Part shown: one piece after another, positions 18,712 through 27,258 of the stretch
How the letters are laid out: every line of letters starts with the position of its first letter
Numbering within the stretch: the stretch's first letter is position 1
Assembly: GCF_002240415.1 (NCBI RefSeq)
Contig: NZ_CP020028.1
Coordinates: 62,001-126,000 of the forward strand
Source: Paenibacillus kribbensis
GTDB lineage: Bacteria > Bacillota > Bacilli > Paenibacillales > Paenibacillaceae
Length of the DNA: 64,000 nt
Direction: 5' to 3'
Program-made: the position numbers and the translations under genes
Notes under the pieces: model-generated
Seen by the model: the letters and a program-made list of their open reading frames with translations, nothing else
Told to the model about the DNA's origin: nothing
Database searches by the model: none

Positions 18712-19428
18712 ATGGAAAAGCTGTTTGACCTTGATTATATGCTGAAAAGCCTTCCCCGGATCGTGGAGTATCTACCTGTTACGCTATGGATTGCGCTATT
18801 ATCCATGCTGCTGGGTTCGATCATCGGATTGGCGACGGCCTTAATCCGGATATACAAGGTGCCTGTTTTGGCGCAATTGTCTACGCTGTATGTCTCGTAC
18901 ATTCGGGGAACGCCGCTGATTGTGCAGTTATTTCTCGTATATTATGGAATACCCAAGTTTTTATATTTTTTTCAGAGCGAATATGGTTTCCTGCAGCAAT
19001 TAAATATCTACGTGATTCCACCCGAGATTTTCGCACTGTTGTCATTTTCGTTGAACCTTGGGGGGTATCTGTCGGAGACGTTCCGGGCGGCGATTAATTC
19101 AGTCGACCGGGGACAATTTGAGGCTGCCAATTCCATCGGGATGAGTCAGACACAGATTATGCTCAAAATTGTACTGCCACAGGCGTTGACGGTGGCTTTG
19201 CCCAATCTGGGGAACACGCTGATCAGTACGGTGAAGGATACGTCTTTTATTTTTATGATCGGTGTTGTCGATATGATGGGACAGGCTAAAATTATGGGCG
19301 CGCGGGCGCTGGCTTTTTTTGAGGTGTATGTTGCGGTGTCTCTGATCTACTGGCTGGTGTGCATCATTATTGAACGCGGGCTTGTCGTGTTGGAGAAGCG
19401 TATTCGAATTTACGAAAGAAGTGAGTAA
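18712..19428 (+). CDS. polar amino acid ABC permease
   Basis: A 238-residue His/Glu/Gln/Arg-type membrane permease with about five helices. It has the conserved SYIRGTPLIVQLFLVYYG segment and the coupling loop EAANSIGMSQTQIMLKIVLPQ. It probably works as a homodimer. It resembles TcyL/TcyM-type cystine permeases. Confidence 0.9.
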   Translation: MEKLFDLDYMLKSLPRIVEYLPVTLWIALLSMLLGSIIGLATALIRIYKVPVLAQLSTLYVSYIRGTPLIVQLFLVYYGIPKFLYFFQSEYGFLQQLNIYVIPPEIFALLSFSLNLGGYLSETFRAAINSVDRGQFEAANSIGMSQTQIMLKIVLPQALTVALPNLGNTLISTVKDTSFIFMIGVVDMMGQAKIMGARALAFFEVYVAVSLIYWLVCIIIERGLVVLEKRIRIYERSE

Positions 19429-19432
19429 GTGT

Positions 19433-20200
19433 ATGATTCAACTTCATCAAATCCATAAGCATTTTGGACAGCATCACGTGTTGAAGGGCATAGACCTAAC
19501 TGTAGGCAAGGGAGAAGTTGTAGTCATCCTGGGCCCGAGCGGATCGGGAAAGTCCACGCTGCTGCGCAGCATTAATTTTCTGGAGCAGCCGACCAGCGGT
19601 ATCATTGAAATTGACGGTGTAAAGGTAGATGCGACCAAGGCGGGAAAAAAGGATATCCTCGAACTGCGTATGGCAACAGCGATGGTATTCCAGCAATATC
19701 AGCTGTTTAAAAATTTGAATGCACTCCACAATGTGATGATCGGTCTGACCAGTGTAAAAAAGCTGGATCGCAAGCAGGCGAGGGAGATCAGTGAAGGGAT
19801 TTTGGAAAAGGTCGGGTTAAAGGATCGCATGAACTATTATCCTGCCCAGCTTTCGGGTGGACAGCAGCAGCGGGTTGCCATAGCCCGGGCTTTGGCGCTG
19901 AATCCGCAGGTGCTGTTGTTCGACGAACCGACTTCCTCACTCGATCCTGAGCTGGTGGATGAAGTGCTGTCAGTCATTCAAAAAGTGGCAAGTGAAGGCA
20001 ATACGATGCTTGTTGTGACGCATGAGCTTGGTTTTGCGAGGGATGTAGCGGATCGGGTCGTGCTGATGGAGGATGGCGTCATCGTGGAGCAGGGCCCTGT
20101 GGAGCAATTTTTCACCAATCCGAAGGAAGAGCGGACACGGCAATTCCTGGGCAAAGCGTTGGGGCAAAGAACGTTACAGGAGCAACCGGTAGCTCCATAA
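19433..20200 (+). CDS. polar amino acid ABC ATPase
   Basis: A 255-residue ATPase with Walker [11 protein letters not shown]-loop VFQQYQLF, signature [15 protein letters not shown], Walker [16 protein letters not shown] and VTHE. The ATG at 19433 starts 4 bases after the permease stop and gives the family N-terminus ([11 protein letters not shown]); the frame is open further upstream, but that part overlaps the permease. It energises the importer. Confidence 0.92.
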   Translation: MIQLHQIHKHFGQHHVLKGIDLTVGKGEVVVILGPSGSGKSTLLRSINFLEQPTSGIIEIDGVKVDATKAGKKDILELRMATAMVFQQYQLFKNLNALHNVMIGLTSVKKLDRKQAREISEGILEKVGLKDRMNYYPAQLSGGQQQRVAIARALALNPQVLLFDEPTSSLDPELVDEVLSVIQKVASEGNTMLVVTHELGFARDVADRVVLMEDGVIVEQGPVEQFFTNPKEERTRQFLGKALGQRTLQEQPVAP

Positions 20201-20286
20201 AATGACGTGGAATGGGGTAGACAGGATTACCCGGCCCGGTCTCATATGAAGGCGAAACACCGTAAAGTCGTTGTCCTTAGAGTAAA

Positions 20287-20345
20287 GAGCACGCCAGACC
20301 CATCGCAGGAGGAAGGAATACCTGTGATGGTCTGACGTGCTTTTT
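20287..20345 (+). terminator. terminator after the amino acid importer
   Basis: Long arms, AGCACG-CAGACC-ATCGCAGG against CCTGTGATGGTCTG-ACGTGCT, followed by TTTTT. Confidence 0.8.
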
Positions 20346-20352
20346 GGCGTGC

Positions 20353-20396
20353 TACATCTAGATACATCAGACTGCTGCCGGATGTACCTAGATGTA
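20353..20396. repeat. 16-bp inverted repeat with a second hairpin behind it
   Basis: TACATCTAGATACATC (20353-20368) faces GATGTACCTAGATGTA (20381-20396); all but the central A/C position pair. A further short CCCC/GGGG hairpin with five Ts lies at 20398-20426. The block separates the importer from the decayed siderophore genes. Confidence 0.6.
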
Positions 20397-20441
20397 TCCC
20401 CAGATACGATGAAGGGGCTTTTTCCCTTGGGTATCGGGGGA

Positions 20442-21346
20442 TTAGAATGATCTTCTGCTGCGTTCCCTCCGCAGTAAATACACAAAATAAGGAGCGCCCA
20501 CAAGTGCCGTCATGATCCCGACGGGTATTTCACGTGGAACAATGAGCATTCTGCCCAAAATGTCGCCCAGCAGCATCAGGTTCGCTCCCAGCAGGGCAGC
20601 CAGCGGAATCAGCCACTGATTGTGGCTGCCGACAAGTCTTCGAGCCATGTGGGGTGCCATCAGTCCGATGAAGCCGATGGCGCCGACCGCCGAGACTGAA
20701 ATTCCCGCCAGTGTAACGGCAAGCAATAGGAGCAGCAGGCGCTGGCGAGTCATATTGTACCCCGAGGGAAGCGATGGTTTCATCGCCAAGCTGGTAAATA
20801 TTCAGCTTTTGGTAGCTGGCCCAGACCAAGGGCAGCAAGACGATGATCCAGGGCAGCAGCGAGATGACCTCCCGCCAGCTCCGACCCCACAGGCTGCCTG
20901 ACATCCAGAGCAAAGCCGTGTTCACATTGGTCGGATGCGTTACGATAAGATACTGCGTGGCTGCCATAAGAATGGCCCCCATAGCGACCCCGACCAGGGC
21001 TAGAGCTGCTGGAGCCAGCGTAAGTCTGCGGCTGAGCAGCAGCAGAATCAGGAATGTTCCCACGGCCCCGCCAAACGCCGCCAAGGGCAGGGTATAGGCT
21101 GGAGACTGGGGGAACAGGAAAATCCACAGCCGCCGCTGCAAATCCAGCTCCTTTGGAAATGCCGATCACGTCAGGGCTGGCCAGCGGATTGCGGAGCAGA
21201 CTTTGCAGAATAGCTCCTGCCACAGCTAGTCCCATGCCTGCCAGCAGTCCAACCAACGTCCGCGGTAAGCGAACCTCGTATACGATAAAATGAAAACGGC
21301 TGTGCGTATCCACCAGAGCCGGGCCGATATCACGCAGGCGGCAACC
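20442..21346 (-). pseudogene. broken FecCD-type siderophore permease
   Basis: Three overlapping reading frames together spell one FecCD permease. Its N-terminal part (VRLPRTLVGLLAGMGLAVAG) spans about 21313-21150, the middle (ALALVGVAMGAILMAATQYL, LWMSGSLWGRSW) about 21140-20790, and the C-terminal part (GFIGLMAPHMARRLVG, LGDILGRMLIVPREIPVG) 20789-20442. At least two frameshifts separate them. The usual first helix is missing because a stop lies about 10 codons before the N-terminal part. Intact relatives move ferric siderophores with a binding protein and ATPase, neither of which is present. Confidence 0.85.
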
Positions 21347-21392
21347 TCTCTTTTATACCATGTCTGATTTGTAGACGTCACATGTTATATTA

Positions 21393-21958
21393 TTAGATTC
21401 TTTGAAACTGGGTGGGGGAGCAGCCGACTTCTTTTTTAAAAATACGGCTAAAATGAAAATAATCCGTAAATCCGACCCGTTGGGCTACTTCCTTGGCTGG
21501 AAGTCGGGTCTGCTGGAACATTTGCTTCGCTTTTTGGATACGGAGATGACGCAAATACTGGGTCATGGTCACGCCAGTGGCTTTTTTGAACAACACCGTG
21601 TAATGTCCTTCGCTCACTCGTCCAGCATATATTTGATTTTATATTCACTCAAGGTACGCAAGGGACCATGCAGCGTCCAATCCGTGGATTCGCCTTGCAG
21701 AACACGGTACGTAATCACGACATATTCGGCTTCCCGGGTTTTGGGGACCTGAATGCTGCAAGCGCCATATTGATTATGAAAGGCAAAGCCCTGCGTGAAA
21801 ATAATCGGCTCTTGGTCTTGAGCTGAGAGAGTGACATGTCCGTGCAGCGCAACAATCAGGAGATGGCTGTCGGAGCCAGGATGCAGGGTTTGAGAGGTGT
21901 TACCGTATTCGATATGCTCCAGCAGTGGGATAACGGTTGCTAGCTGCTCCAGCTTCAT
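21393..21958 (-). pseudogene. broken AraC-family regulator
   Basis: The N-terminal sensor half (21958-21614, starting MKLEQLA after AAGGATGG) ends at a stop after KIKYMLDE. The second helix-turn-helix (21617-21393: SEGHYTVLFKKATGVT, AKEVAQRVGFTDYFHFSRIF) continues in another frame. The first helix-turn-helix expected between them, roughly 40 residues, is absent, so this looks like a deletion with a frame change. It probably once controlled the adjacent siderophore permease, as AraC proteins next to FecCD genes often do. Confidence 0.8.
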
Positions 21959-22072
21959 GAATGCACCATCCTTCATTAAATCTTTTCTATAGCAATGTAG
22001 ATTATCACACTTATTCATGATAAATTCTAAGAACAATAAAGTGAAGATGTAATCGGGAAGGAACATTGGCAC

Positions 22073-23089
22073 ATGAAAAAGGTTTTGTTTATCAACACAG
22101 GCGGGACGATTTCTTCCTCCTATCAGGAAAACGGCCTGACTCCGACCCAATCGGCTGAGAATATTTTAGCGGAAATTCCGGAGCTCAAGGAAATTTGCGA
22201 TATTGATGCCCACAATCTGATGAGCATTGATAGCACCAATACACAACCGGAGGATTGGGCTTCCATCGCCCGGATGGTACACCGTTCTCTCAATCAATAC
22301 GATGGCATCGTCATTGCACATGGTACGGATACGATGGCCTATACGGCTTCGGCCTTGAGCTTCATGCTGGGAACTGTAGACAAGCCCGTCGTTGTGACAG
22401 GCTCACAGGTGTCCATTTTGGCCGAACACAGTGATTCCAAAAAGAATGTAATTGACTCATTCCTGACCGCATGTGGCGAGGTGGCAGGGGTTTTTGTTGT
22501 ATTTAACGGCAAAATTATCAACGGCAGCCGCAGCTCCAAAATCAGAACCCGCAGCTATAACGCTTTTGAGAGTATCAACTATCCATACATCGGCCTGGTG
22601 GAGAACGGCAAGGTGGTCTATACGGAGGGCGTATTTGCAGATCGCGGTACCGTTCGCCACCCGTATAATGACGGGTATGCATCGGAGGTATTTTTGCTGA
22701 GGCTGATTCCGGGGACGAATCCGGCGATTTTTGATGCCATTCGAAGCTTGGGCTATAAAGGCATCGTCATAGAGGGCTTTGGTATGGGCGGTGTGCCTTT
22801 CAAGGAAAGAAGCCTGATCAGCAAAATCGAGGAATTGATGAAGGACGGTATGAGTATTGTCGTAACCACCCAATGCCCCTATGAGGGCGGGGATCTGACG
22901 ATTTACGAGGTAGGCCAGAAGGTACTGGAAAAGGGTGTGATTCCGGGGTATGACATGACAACGGAAGCACTTGTAACAAAAATGATGTGGGCGTTGGGCC
23001 AGACCACCGACCCGGCCGGGGTAGCCAGGATTATGGCAACGAACTATGTGGACGAGGTTTCCTTGCCTGCGGACGCAACCTCCCTGTAA
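22073..23089 (+). CDS. L-asparaginase
   Basis: A 338-residue asparaginase/glutaminase-family enzyme with the two active-site motifs NTGGTIS (first catalytic Thr) and AHGTDTMAYTA (second Thr with Asp). It should hydrolyse asparagine to aspartate and ammonia. There is no signal peptide, so it is a cytosolic type I-like enzyme. It is transcribed divergently from the broken AraC gene. A CAACCTCCC/GGGAGGTTG hairpin without a T tract overlaps the stop. Confidence 0.9.
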   Translation: MKKVLFINTGGTISSSYQENGLTPTQSAENILAEIPELKEICDIDAHNLMSIDSTNTQPEDWASIARMVHRSLNQYDGIVIAHGTDTMAYTASALSFMLGTVDKPVVVTGSQVSILAEHSDSKKNVIDSFLTACGEVAGVFVVFNGKIINGSRSSKIRTRSYNAFESINYPYIGLVENGKVVYTEGVFADRGTVRHPYNDGYASEVFLLRLIPGTNPAIFDAIRSLGYKGIVIEGFGMGGVPFKERSLISKIEELMKDGMSIVVTTQCPYEGGDLTIYEVGQKVLEKGVIPGYDMTTEALVTKMMWALGQTTDPAGVARIMATNYVDEVSLPADATSL

Positions 23090-23131
23090 GGGAGGTTGGC
23101 CGCCATAACTGCCGGAGACATCGCGTTAACG

Positions 23132-24073
23132 CTAATATTTCTCCAGTCTATGTTTAATCTTAATAGCTATTTCCAGCGATTGGATGGCTTGTTCCAGTGG
23201 AATCAGGCATTCCGAAAGTCCGTCAAAGCATGCAAGGGCATGATCCAGACTTTTTTCGTACGGATTGGCGGATTCGAGGTTGATTTTTTGCTGCCCTGAT
23301 GCGGTATACTCATATAATGCGGTAGGTACAAGATCATTTTTGTCGCTTTCGTGGTATATCAGTTTGGCCTTTTCAAAATAAGCTTCATAGGCTACCGTGA
23401 ATGGATAGCTTGTCGGCATATGGGAAGAGGCGATGACTTCTGTGAACGTATTCTGATGCTGAAAATAAGCCCGCACCTGTGCCTGTTCAGGATGGGCAAC
23501 CTCTGTACCCCAGACTGTGCATGGGTCACAGGGGCCCAGCAGCCATGCGAGTAAATCCAGTTCATGAATCATGAACTGAGCAGGGATGGAGCTTGGTCCA
23601 AGATCTCCCCACAGGGGAGGCGTTTCCCTTTTCAAGGACAAAGAAACAAGCTTCCCGTACTTTTGCTGACGGTGAGCCTCGTACAGATAGGTATAGGCAG
23701 GATCAAACTTAATGAACTGGTTGACCAGAATCTTTTTACCATATTGCTTTTCAGCTTGTTGCATAAGAAGAGCGTCTTCAAGATCAAAGCAAACCGGCGT
23801 TTCACAAAACACATGCTTTCCGTGCTTTAGCGCATCCATGGCATATGACCTATGCAGATGAGAGGGTAGGCATAGATCGACGACATCCATGTCTGAATCC
23901 AGCAGAATATCCTCTATATTTTGTGTGACTTCAACGTTCAGGTCCTCTCTCAGCTTTTGCAGCTTGGTTTCGTTCCTTCCGAATACAACGATTCTGTTCA
24001 CCTTGGGATGGTTGTTTAAAAGCGTCGCATGATACGCGCCGAATCCCGTCCCCAAAATTCCAATATTCATCAT
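23132..24073 (-). CDS. Gfo/Idh/MocA-family oxidoreductase
   Basis: A 313-residue NAD(P)-dependent dehydrogenase with the N-terminal nucleotide-binding motif GILGTGFGAYHATLL and the family segment KHVFCETPVCF, where EK/ET-P marks the active-site region. The C-terminal half is the alpha/beta substrate domain. Substrate unknown, probably a sugar or inositol-type compound. It is transcribed divergently from the WYL regulator, which may control it. Confidence 0.85.
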   Translation of the reverse strand: MMNIGILGTGFGAYHATLLNNHPKVNRIVVFGRNETKLQKLREDLNVEVTQNIEDILLDSDMDVVDLCLPSHLHRSYAMDALKHGKHVFCETPVCFDLEDALLMQQAEKQYGKKILVNQFIKFDPAYTYLYEAHRQQKYGKLVSLSLKRETPPLWGDLGPSSIPAQFMIHELDLLAWLLGPCDPCTVWGTEVAHPEQAQVRAYFQHQNTFTEVIASSHMPTSYPFTVAYEAYFEKAKLIYHESDKNDLVPTALYEYTASGQQKINLESANPYEKSLDHALACFDGLSECLIPLEQAIQSLEIAIKIKHRLEKY

Positions 24074-24184
24074 CCATTACACCCCTTTACTTCTATGATA
24101 CACACCTATTATTGCCAACAGGGTGTCAACAATCTTTGCATCGACTTTTCAACTTGGGTAACCATCTACTGTGGAGGTATGATT

Positions 24185-25144
24185 GTGAGACTGCATCGTT
24201 TAATCGCGATTTTATTATGTATCGAATCTAGAGGGAGAATGAAGGCCAAGGAATTGGCGTTGGCACTGGAAACCTCGGTACGCTCGATTTACAGGGATAT
24301 CGACCTTTTGGCTGAAGCCGGGGTTCCGATTGTTACCGCATCCGGCCCGAAGGGTGGAATTTATTTGATGGAGGGCTATACAGCCAACCTTAAACAGTTG
24401 AACGGAGGAGATGTGATTCAGCTTTATTTAACAGGCATGGGCATATATACGGGCGGGCCCACCGAATCGGGCTTAAAATTAAAAAATGCGCTGCTCAAGC
24501 TGGAACAGACCATGCCAGACCCTTATCAATCGGATATTCGGAAAGCCAAAGCACGGTTTTATTTTGATGATACGCCCTGGTGGACGGAACGTGTAGCCAT
24601 TCCCTGTCTGGAGAGCGTGAGAGCTGCGGTGTGGGGGTCTAAAAAAATAACCATTCAATATCGGAAAGCCGATGGAGTCTGTTCTTCTCGCCATGTACAT
24701 CCCTATGGACTTGTGGTGAAAAAGGGTGACTGGTATCTCATTGCCTTCTGTGAGATCGGGCAGGAGATTCGGACCTTCAAGTGCGAGCGTATCACGGAGG
24801 TTCAGCCGTCTGCGGAGGTCTTCGAGGTTCCTGTGGATTTTTCGCTGGAGCAGCATTGGATGATGCAAGAAACCAGGTTTAAGCAGCTTTGCAAAAAGGA
24901 AGAGTACTATCCCGTAGTGATCCGAACGAATAAGACGCAAGCTGGAATTATAGCGAACAGGCTGGAAATCATCCAGTCCGTGCAGGAAGGAAGCCATTTG
25001 CATCTGACGGTCAATATGTACAGCTATGAAGCGGCCTGTCGAGATGCTATGGATTGGATCGGCCGGGGTGAAATTATGGAGCCTACGGCACTCCGACAGT
25101 TTGTGAAGGAACAAATCAGCCAGCTCCACAAGCTATATGCATGA
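24185..25144 (+). CDS. HTH-WYL (YafY-type) regulator
   Basis: A transcription factor of about 320 residues. It has an N-terminal DeoR-like helix-turn-helix (LALALETSVRSIYRDIDLLAEAG) and a middle WYL-type domain (IQYRKADG, VHPYGLVVKKGDWYLIAFC). The GTG at 24185 is the best start because GGAGGT sits six bases before it; the ATG at 24179 directly abuts the ribosome binding site. WYL domains often sense nucleic acid-like or nucleotide ligands; the target here is unknown. Confidence 0.85.
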   Translation: MRLHRLIAILLCIESRGRMKAKELALALETSVRSIYRDIDLLAEAGVPIVTASGPKGGIYLMEGYTANLKQLNGGDVIQLYLTGMGIYTGGPTESGLKLKNALLKLEQTMPDPYQSDIRKAKARFYFDDTPWWTERVAIPCLESVRAAVWGSKKITIQYRKADGVCSSRHVHPYGLVVKKGDWYLIAFCEIGQEIRTFKCERITEVQPSAEVFEVPVDFSLEQHWMMQETRFKQLCKKEEYYPVVIRTNKTQAGIIANRLEIIQSVQEGSHLHLTVNMYSYEAACRDAMDWIGRGEIMEPTALRQFVKEQISQLHKLYA

Positions 25145-25185
25145 ATTTAGAAAAACACCTGCCCAGGGGCAGATGCCTTTGCTTG

Positions 25186-25431
25186 TTAAGTCCAGGCCCA
25201 GAGGAATCCATCACGATCCCAGGCTATTCTGCCGCCATGAAGCTTGCGAAATGCTTTTTTGATTTCTTTTTCCAGAGATACATGACCGTGCTCGCTTATA
25301 AACACATACTGCTCTCCATACGTAGAGCGTACATATGCAATCGCATCTTCCTGTTTCAGGGTGCCCACTTCACGGATCTGCGCGACCATCCATTGTGCAA
25401 TTTGTTGTTCTGTTGTAGGGGAATTGTCCAT
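25186..25431 (-). CDS. small conserved protein, DUF6953-like
   Basis: An 81-residue cytosolic protein containing YGEQYVFISEHGHVSLEKEI and RIAWDRDGFLW, a pattern I associate with the DUF6953 small proteins of Bacillales. The function is unknown. AGGAAAGGA precedes the ATG. It is convergent with the WYL regulator and about 40 bp from it. Confidence 0.7.
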   Translation of the reverse strand: MDNSPTTEQQIAQWMVAQIREVGTLKQEDAIAYVRSTYGEQYVFISEHGHVSLEKEIKKAFRKLHGGRIAWDRDGFLWAWT

Positions 25432-25545
25432 TTTTTTGTATCCTTTCCTGCATACCGATTGAGTGTAGCCATTCAGCTTACCTCCCTGTAGTATACGGTA
25501 ATTCGGAGAATTATTGAAATTTTTGAAATAAATTCACCCAGGCAG

Positions 25546-25574
25546 TTGGCGAAGTGGGCTTTATTTTGTATAAT
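25546..25574 (+). promoter_or_regulatory. promoter of the AloR-like receptor
   Basis: TTGGCG (25546-25551), a 17-base spacer and a consensus TATAAT (25569-25574). Confidence 0.55.
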
Positions 25575-25645
25575 TAAGGGAATGTTAACGGGAATTCTCT
25601 TTTTTTGTATTGAAATCATGCAAGTAATCCCTGGGGGTGCCTGAT

Positions 25646-27046
25646 TTGAAGGAAACAACCACAATTCGCGCAGAGCTGGAACAGTATATTAGACGAGAAG
25701 GAATTACGATTAGCAAGTTTGGGGAGAACACAGGTATTAATGCAGGAACGATCAGTGCCATTATTAACGGCAATCGGCCGATCGCGATGCTCCTGTTGGA
25801 TCGGATTGGGGCAGGCATGGGGCTTGAAGAAGGAAGCCTCTATGAGTTATACATTGATGAGTTTATACGGAATACAGCACCAAATTGGCGACGGGTTCGG
25901 CCATTTTTGCACCGCTGTGCAGAGTTGGACAAACTGGATTGCATTAAGCAGGTCGTGGAGTTTATGATGGACTATCTCATTTACGCCCCGGCTTTATTTG
26001 AGACGGCAGAAGAGCTATTCGGAAAAGGCAAGCATGAGGCTGCGGCCATTATCTATAAGAATGTCTCGGATAGTGAGAAATACCAGCATTCCGAACGTCT
26101 GGCTCTTTGCCAGTATCGGTTATTTACGATTGCCATTGGTGATGATCAGGATGAAAATTTATGGGCGGCTACACACTTTGAGAGCTTTGTGGATCGACTG
26201 GGTGAAGCAGACCAGCTGGAGGCCTTAAAAGATTTGGCTAATACCTATGCTTCCTTGCGACGTTGGGATAAAGTAGAATGGTTAGCTGAAAAAATGGGCC
26301 AAAAAGCCAAGGTGCAATACGAGCAAAAATACGGAAATACCAGAAGATCAGAGCGTGGCAAGGAACCCAAGGGTCCTTTGTTTATGTACATTGTATATTC
26401 TTATGTGATGCGCGCCGGGGTGTGGGATGAACGCGGGGACTATCAGAAGGCACTGGAATATGTATCCCTGTATTCTGATTTGAGCTGGGTAAAAGAGGAC
26501 ACAGAAGAAGCGCGCCGTTTGAAGGCCCTCTGTAGCAACTGGGCTGAGGCCAACGGGTATCTCTATCAGTTGATGTCCGGCAGCCTGGACGTGATTCCAC
26601 TATATGTAGACTATCTGGAGAAAAACGAAGGCGAAATTCTGGTAGGGTTGCATAAAATTCTGGTGGCGGCCAACCGTTATGATTTTAATGTCGATCATGT
26701 ACTGCAGCGTTTTGAAAAACAAATTGAGGCATTAGCAGATCAGCATACCAAGGTAGGCACCTATACAGAGCAAATGTCAGCAGATCTCTATGCACGATTT
26801 TTGGCAGAGATGGCTTGTTATGATCTCAATAAAGATCGCTATACCAAAGGTATGAAATTCTTGCTGGAGAGCCTTTCTTATTCCGTAATGCTGAATGGTA
26901 ATCCTGTCACCATCAGATGTGTAGGATTATTCGAAAAGTATCGGCATACTGCCTCTTCTGAGGACAAAGAGGAATATAAAAACTTACTTGGAGAGGTAGA
27001 ATACATCCATGATAAAAAAGATCGTTTTTACTCTGCTCGCATTTAA
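25646..27046 (+). CDS. XRE-type HTH plus TPR-like receptor, AloR-like (RRNPP)
   Basis: About 466 residues. An N-terminal Xre helix-turn-helix (ISKFGENTGINAGTISAIINGNR, roughly residues 20-45) is followed by an all-helical, TPR-like array with repeated YxxALxY-type segments (AAAIIYKNV, YQKALEYVSLY). This architecture belongs to RRNPP peptide receptors, and in Paenibacillus to the AloR group. The start is TTG 25646, with GGGGGTG six bases upstream, or GTG 25637. A 50-codon secreted-peptide ORF overlaps its 3' end. It probably binds DNA and changes activity when the re-imported mature peptide binds the TPR groove. Confidence 0.85.
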   Translation: MKETTTIRAELEQYIRREGITISKFGENTGINAGTISAIINGNRPIAMLLLDRIGAGMGLEEGSLYELYIDEFIRNTAPNWRRVRPFLHRCAELDKLDCIKQVVEFMMDYLIYAPALFETAEELFGKGKHEAAAIIYKNVSDSEKYQHSERLALCQYRLFTIAIGDDQDENLWAATHFESFVDRLGEADQLEALKDLANTYASLRRWDKVEWLAEKMGQKAKVQYEQKYGNTRRSERGKEPKGPLFMYIVYSYVMRAGVWDERGDYQKALEYVSLYSDLSWVKEDTEEARRLKALCSNWAEANGYLYQLMSGSLDVIPLYVDYLEKNEGEILVGLHKILVAANRYDFNVDHVLQRFEKQIEALADQHTKVGTYTEQMSADLYARFLAEMACYDLNKDRYTKGMKFLLESLSYSVMLNGNPVTIRCVGLFEKYRHTASSEDKEEYKNLLGEVEYIHDKKDRFYSARI

Positions 27047-27161
27047 TGCTTTTATCTTCATAAATTTTTCACTCGTTGCTCCTCCTTTCGAAGATCCTTG
27101 CGACGCTCGCAGTCACGGGATGGGGGGATGGACATATTCATCCATCGATACATCTGCTTGA
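27009..27161 (+). CDS. Aip/Phr-like signalling pro-peptide
   Basis: A 50-codon ORF starting inside the last 13 codons of the receptor gene in another frame, with GGAGAGG about 12 bases upstream. It begins MIKKIVFTLLAFNAFIF, a basic start and hydrophobic core typical of a Sec signal. A polar tail (APPFEDPCDAR) follows, and it ends in GWTYSSIDTSA. Position, size and layout match pro-peptides of RRNPP systems (PhrA, Aip), whose C-terminal end is trimmed to a short signal. The exact mature peptide is not determined. A strong terminator follows. Confidence 0.72.
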   Translation: MIKKIVFTLLAFNAFIFINFSLVAPPFEDPCDARSHGMGGWTYSSIDTSA

Positions 27162-27180
27162 AAAGGTCTGGATTGGTGGT

Positions 27181-27229
27181 AACCAAAAAAGGTATTCTCT
27201 TGTAAAAAAGAGGATACCTTTTTTGGTTT
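27181..27229. terminator. bidirectional terminator
   Basis: AACCAAAAAAGGTAT and ATACCTTTTTTGGTT arms with inner CTCTT/AAGAG. It serves the receptor-peptide operon on one strand and the SgrR-type gene on the other. Confidence 0.9.
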
Positions 27230-27258
27230 GTCTCATTACACTCGGATGAACTGTTTGT

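Noticed and set aside
20442..21313. Three separate membrane-protein genes
   Set aside because: The three frames are successive pieces of one FecCD permease; together they make one broken gene.
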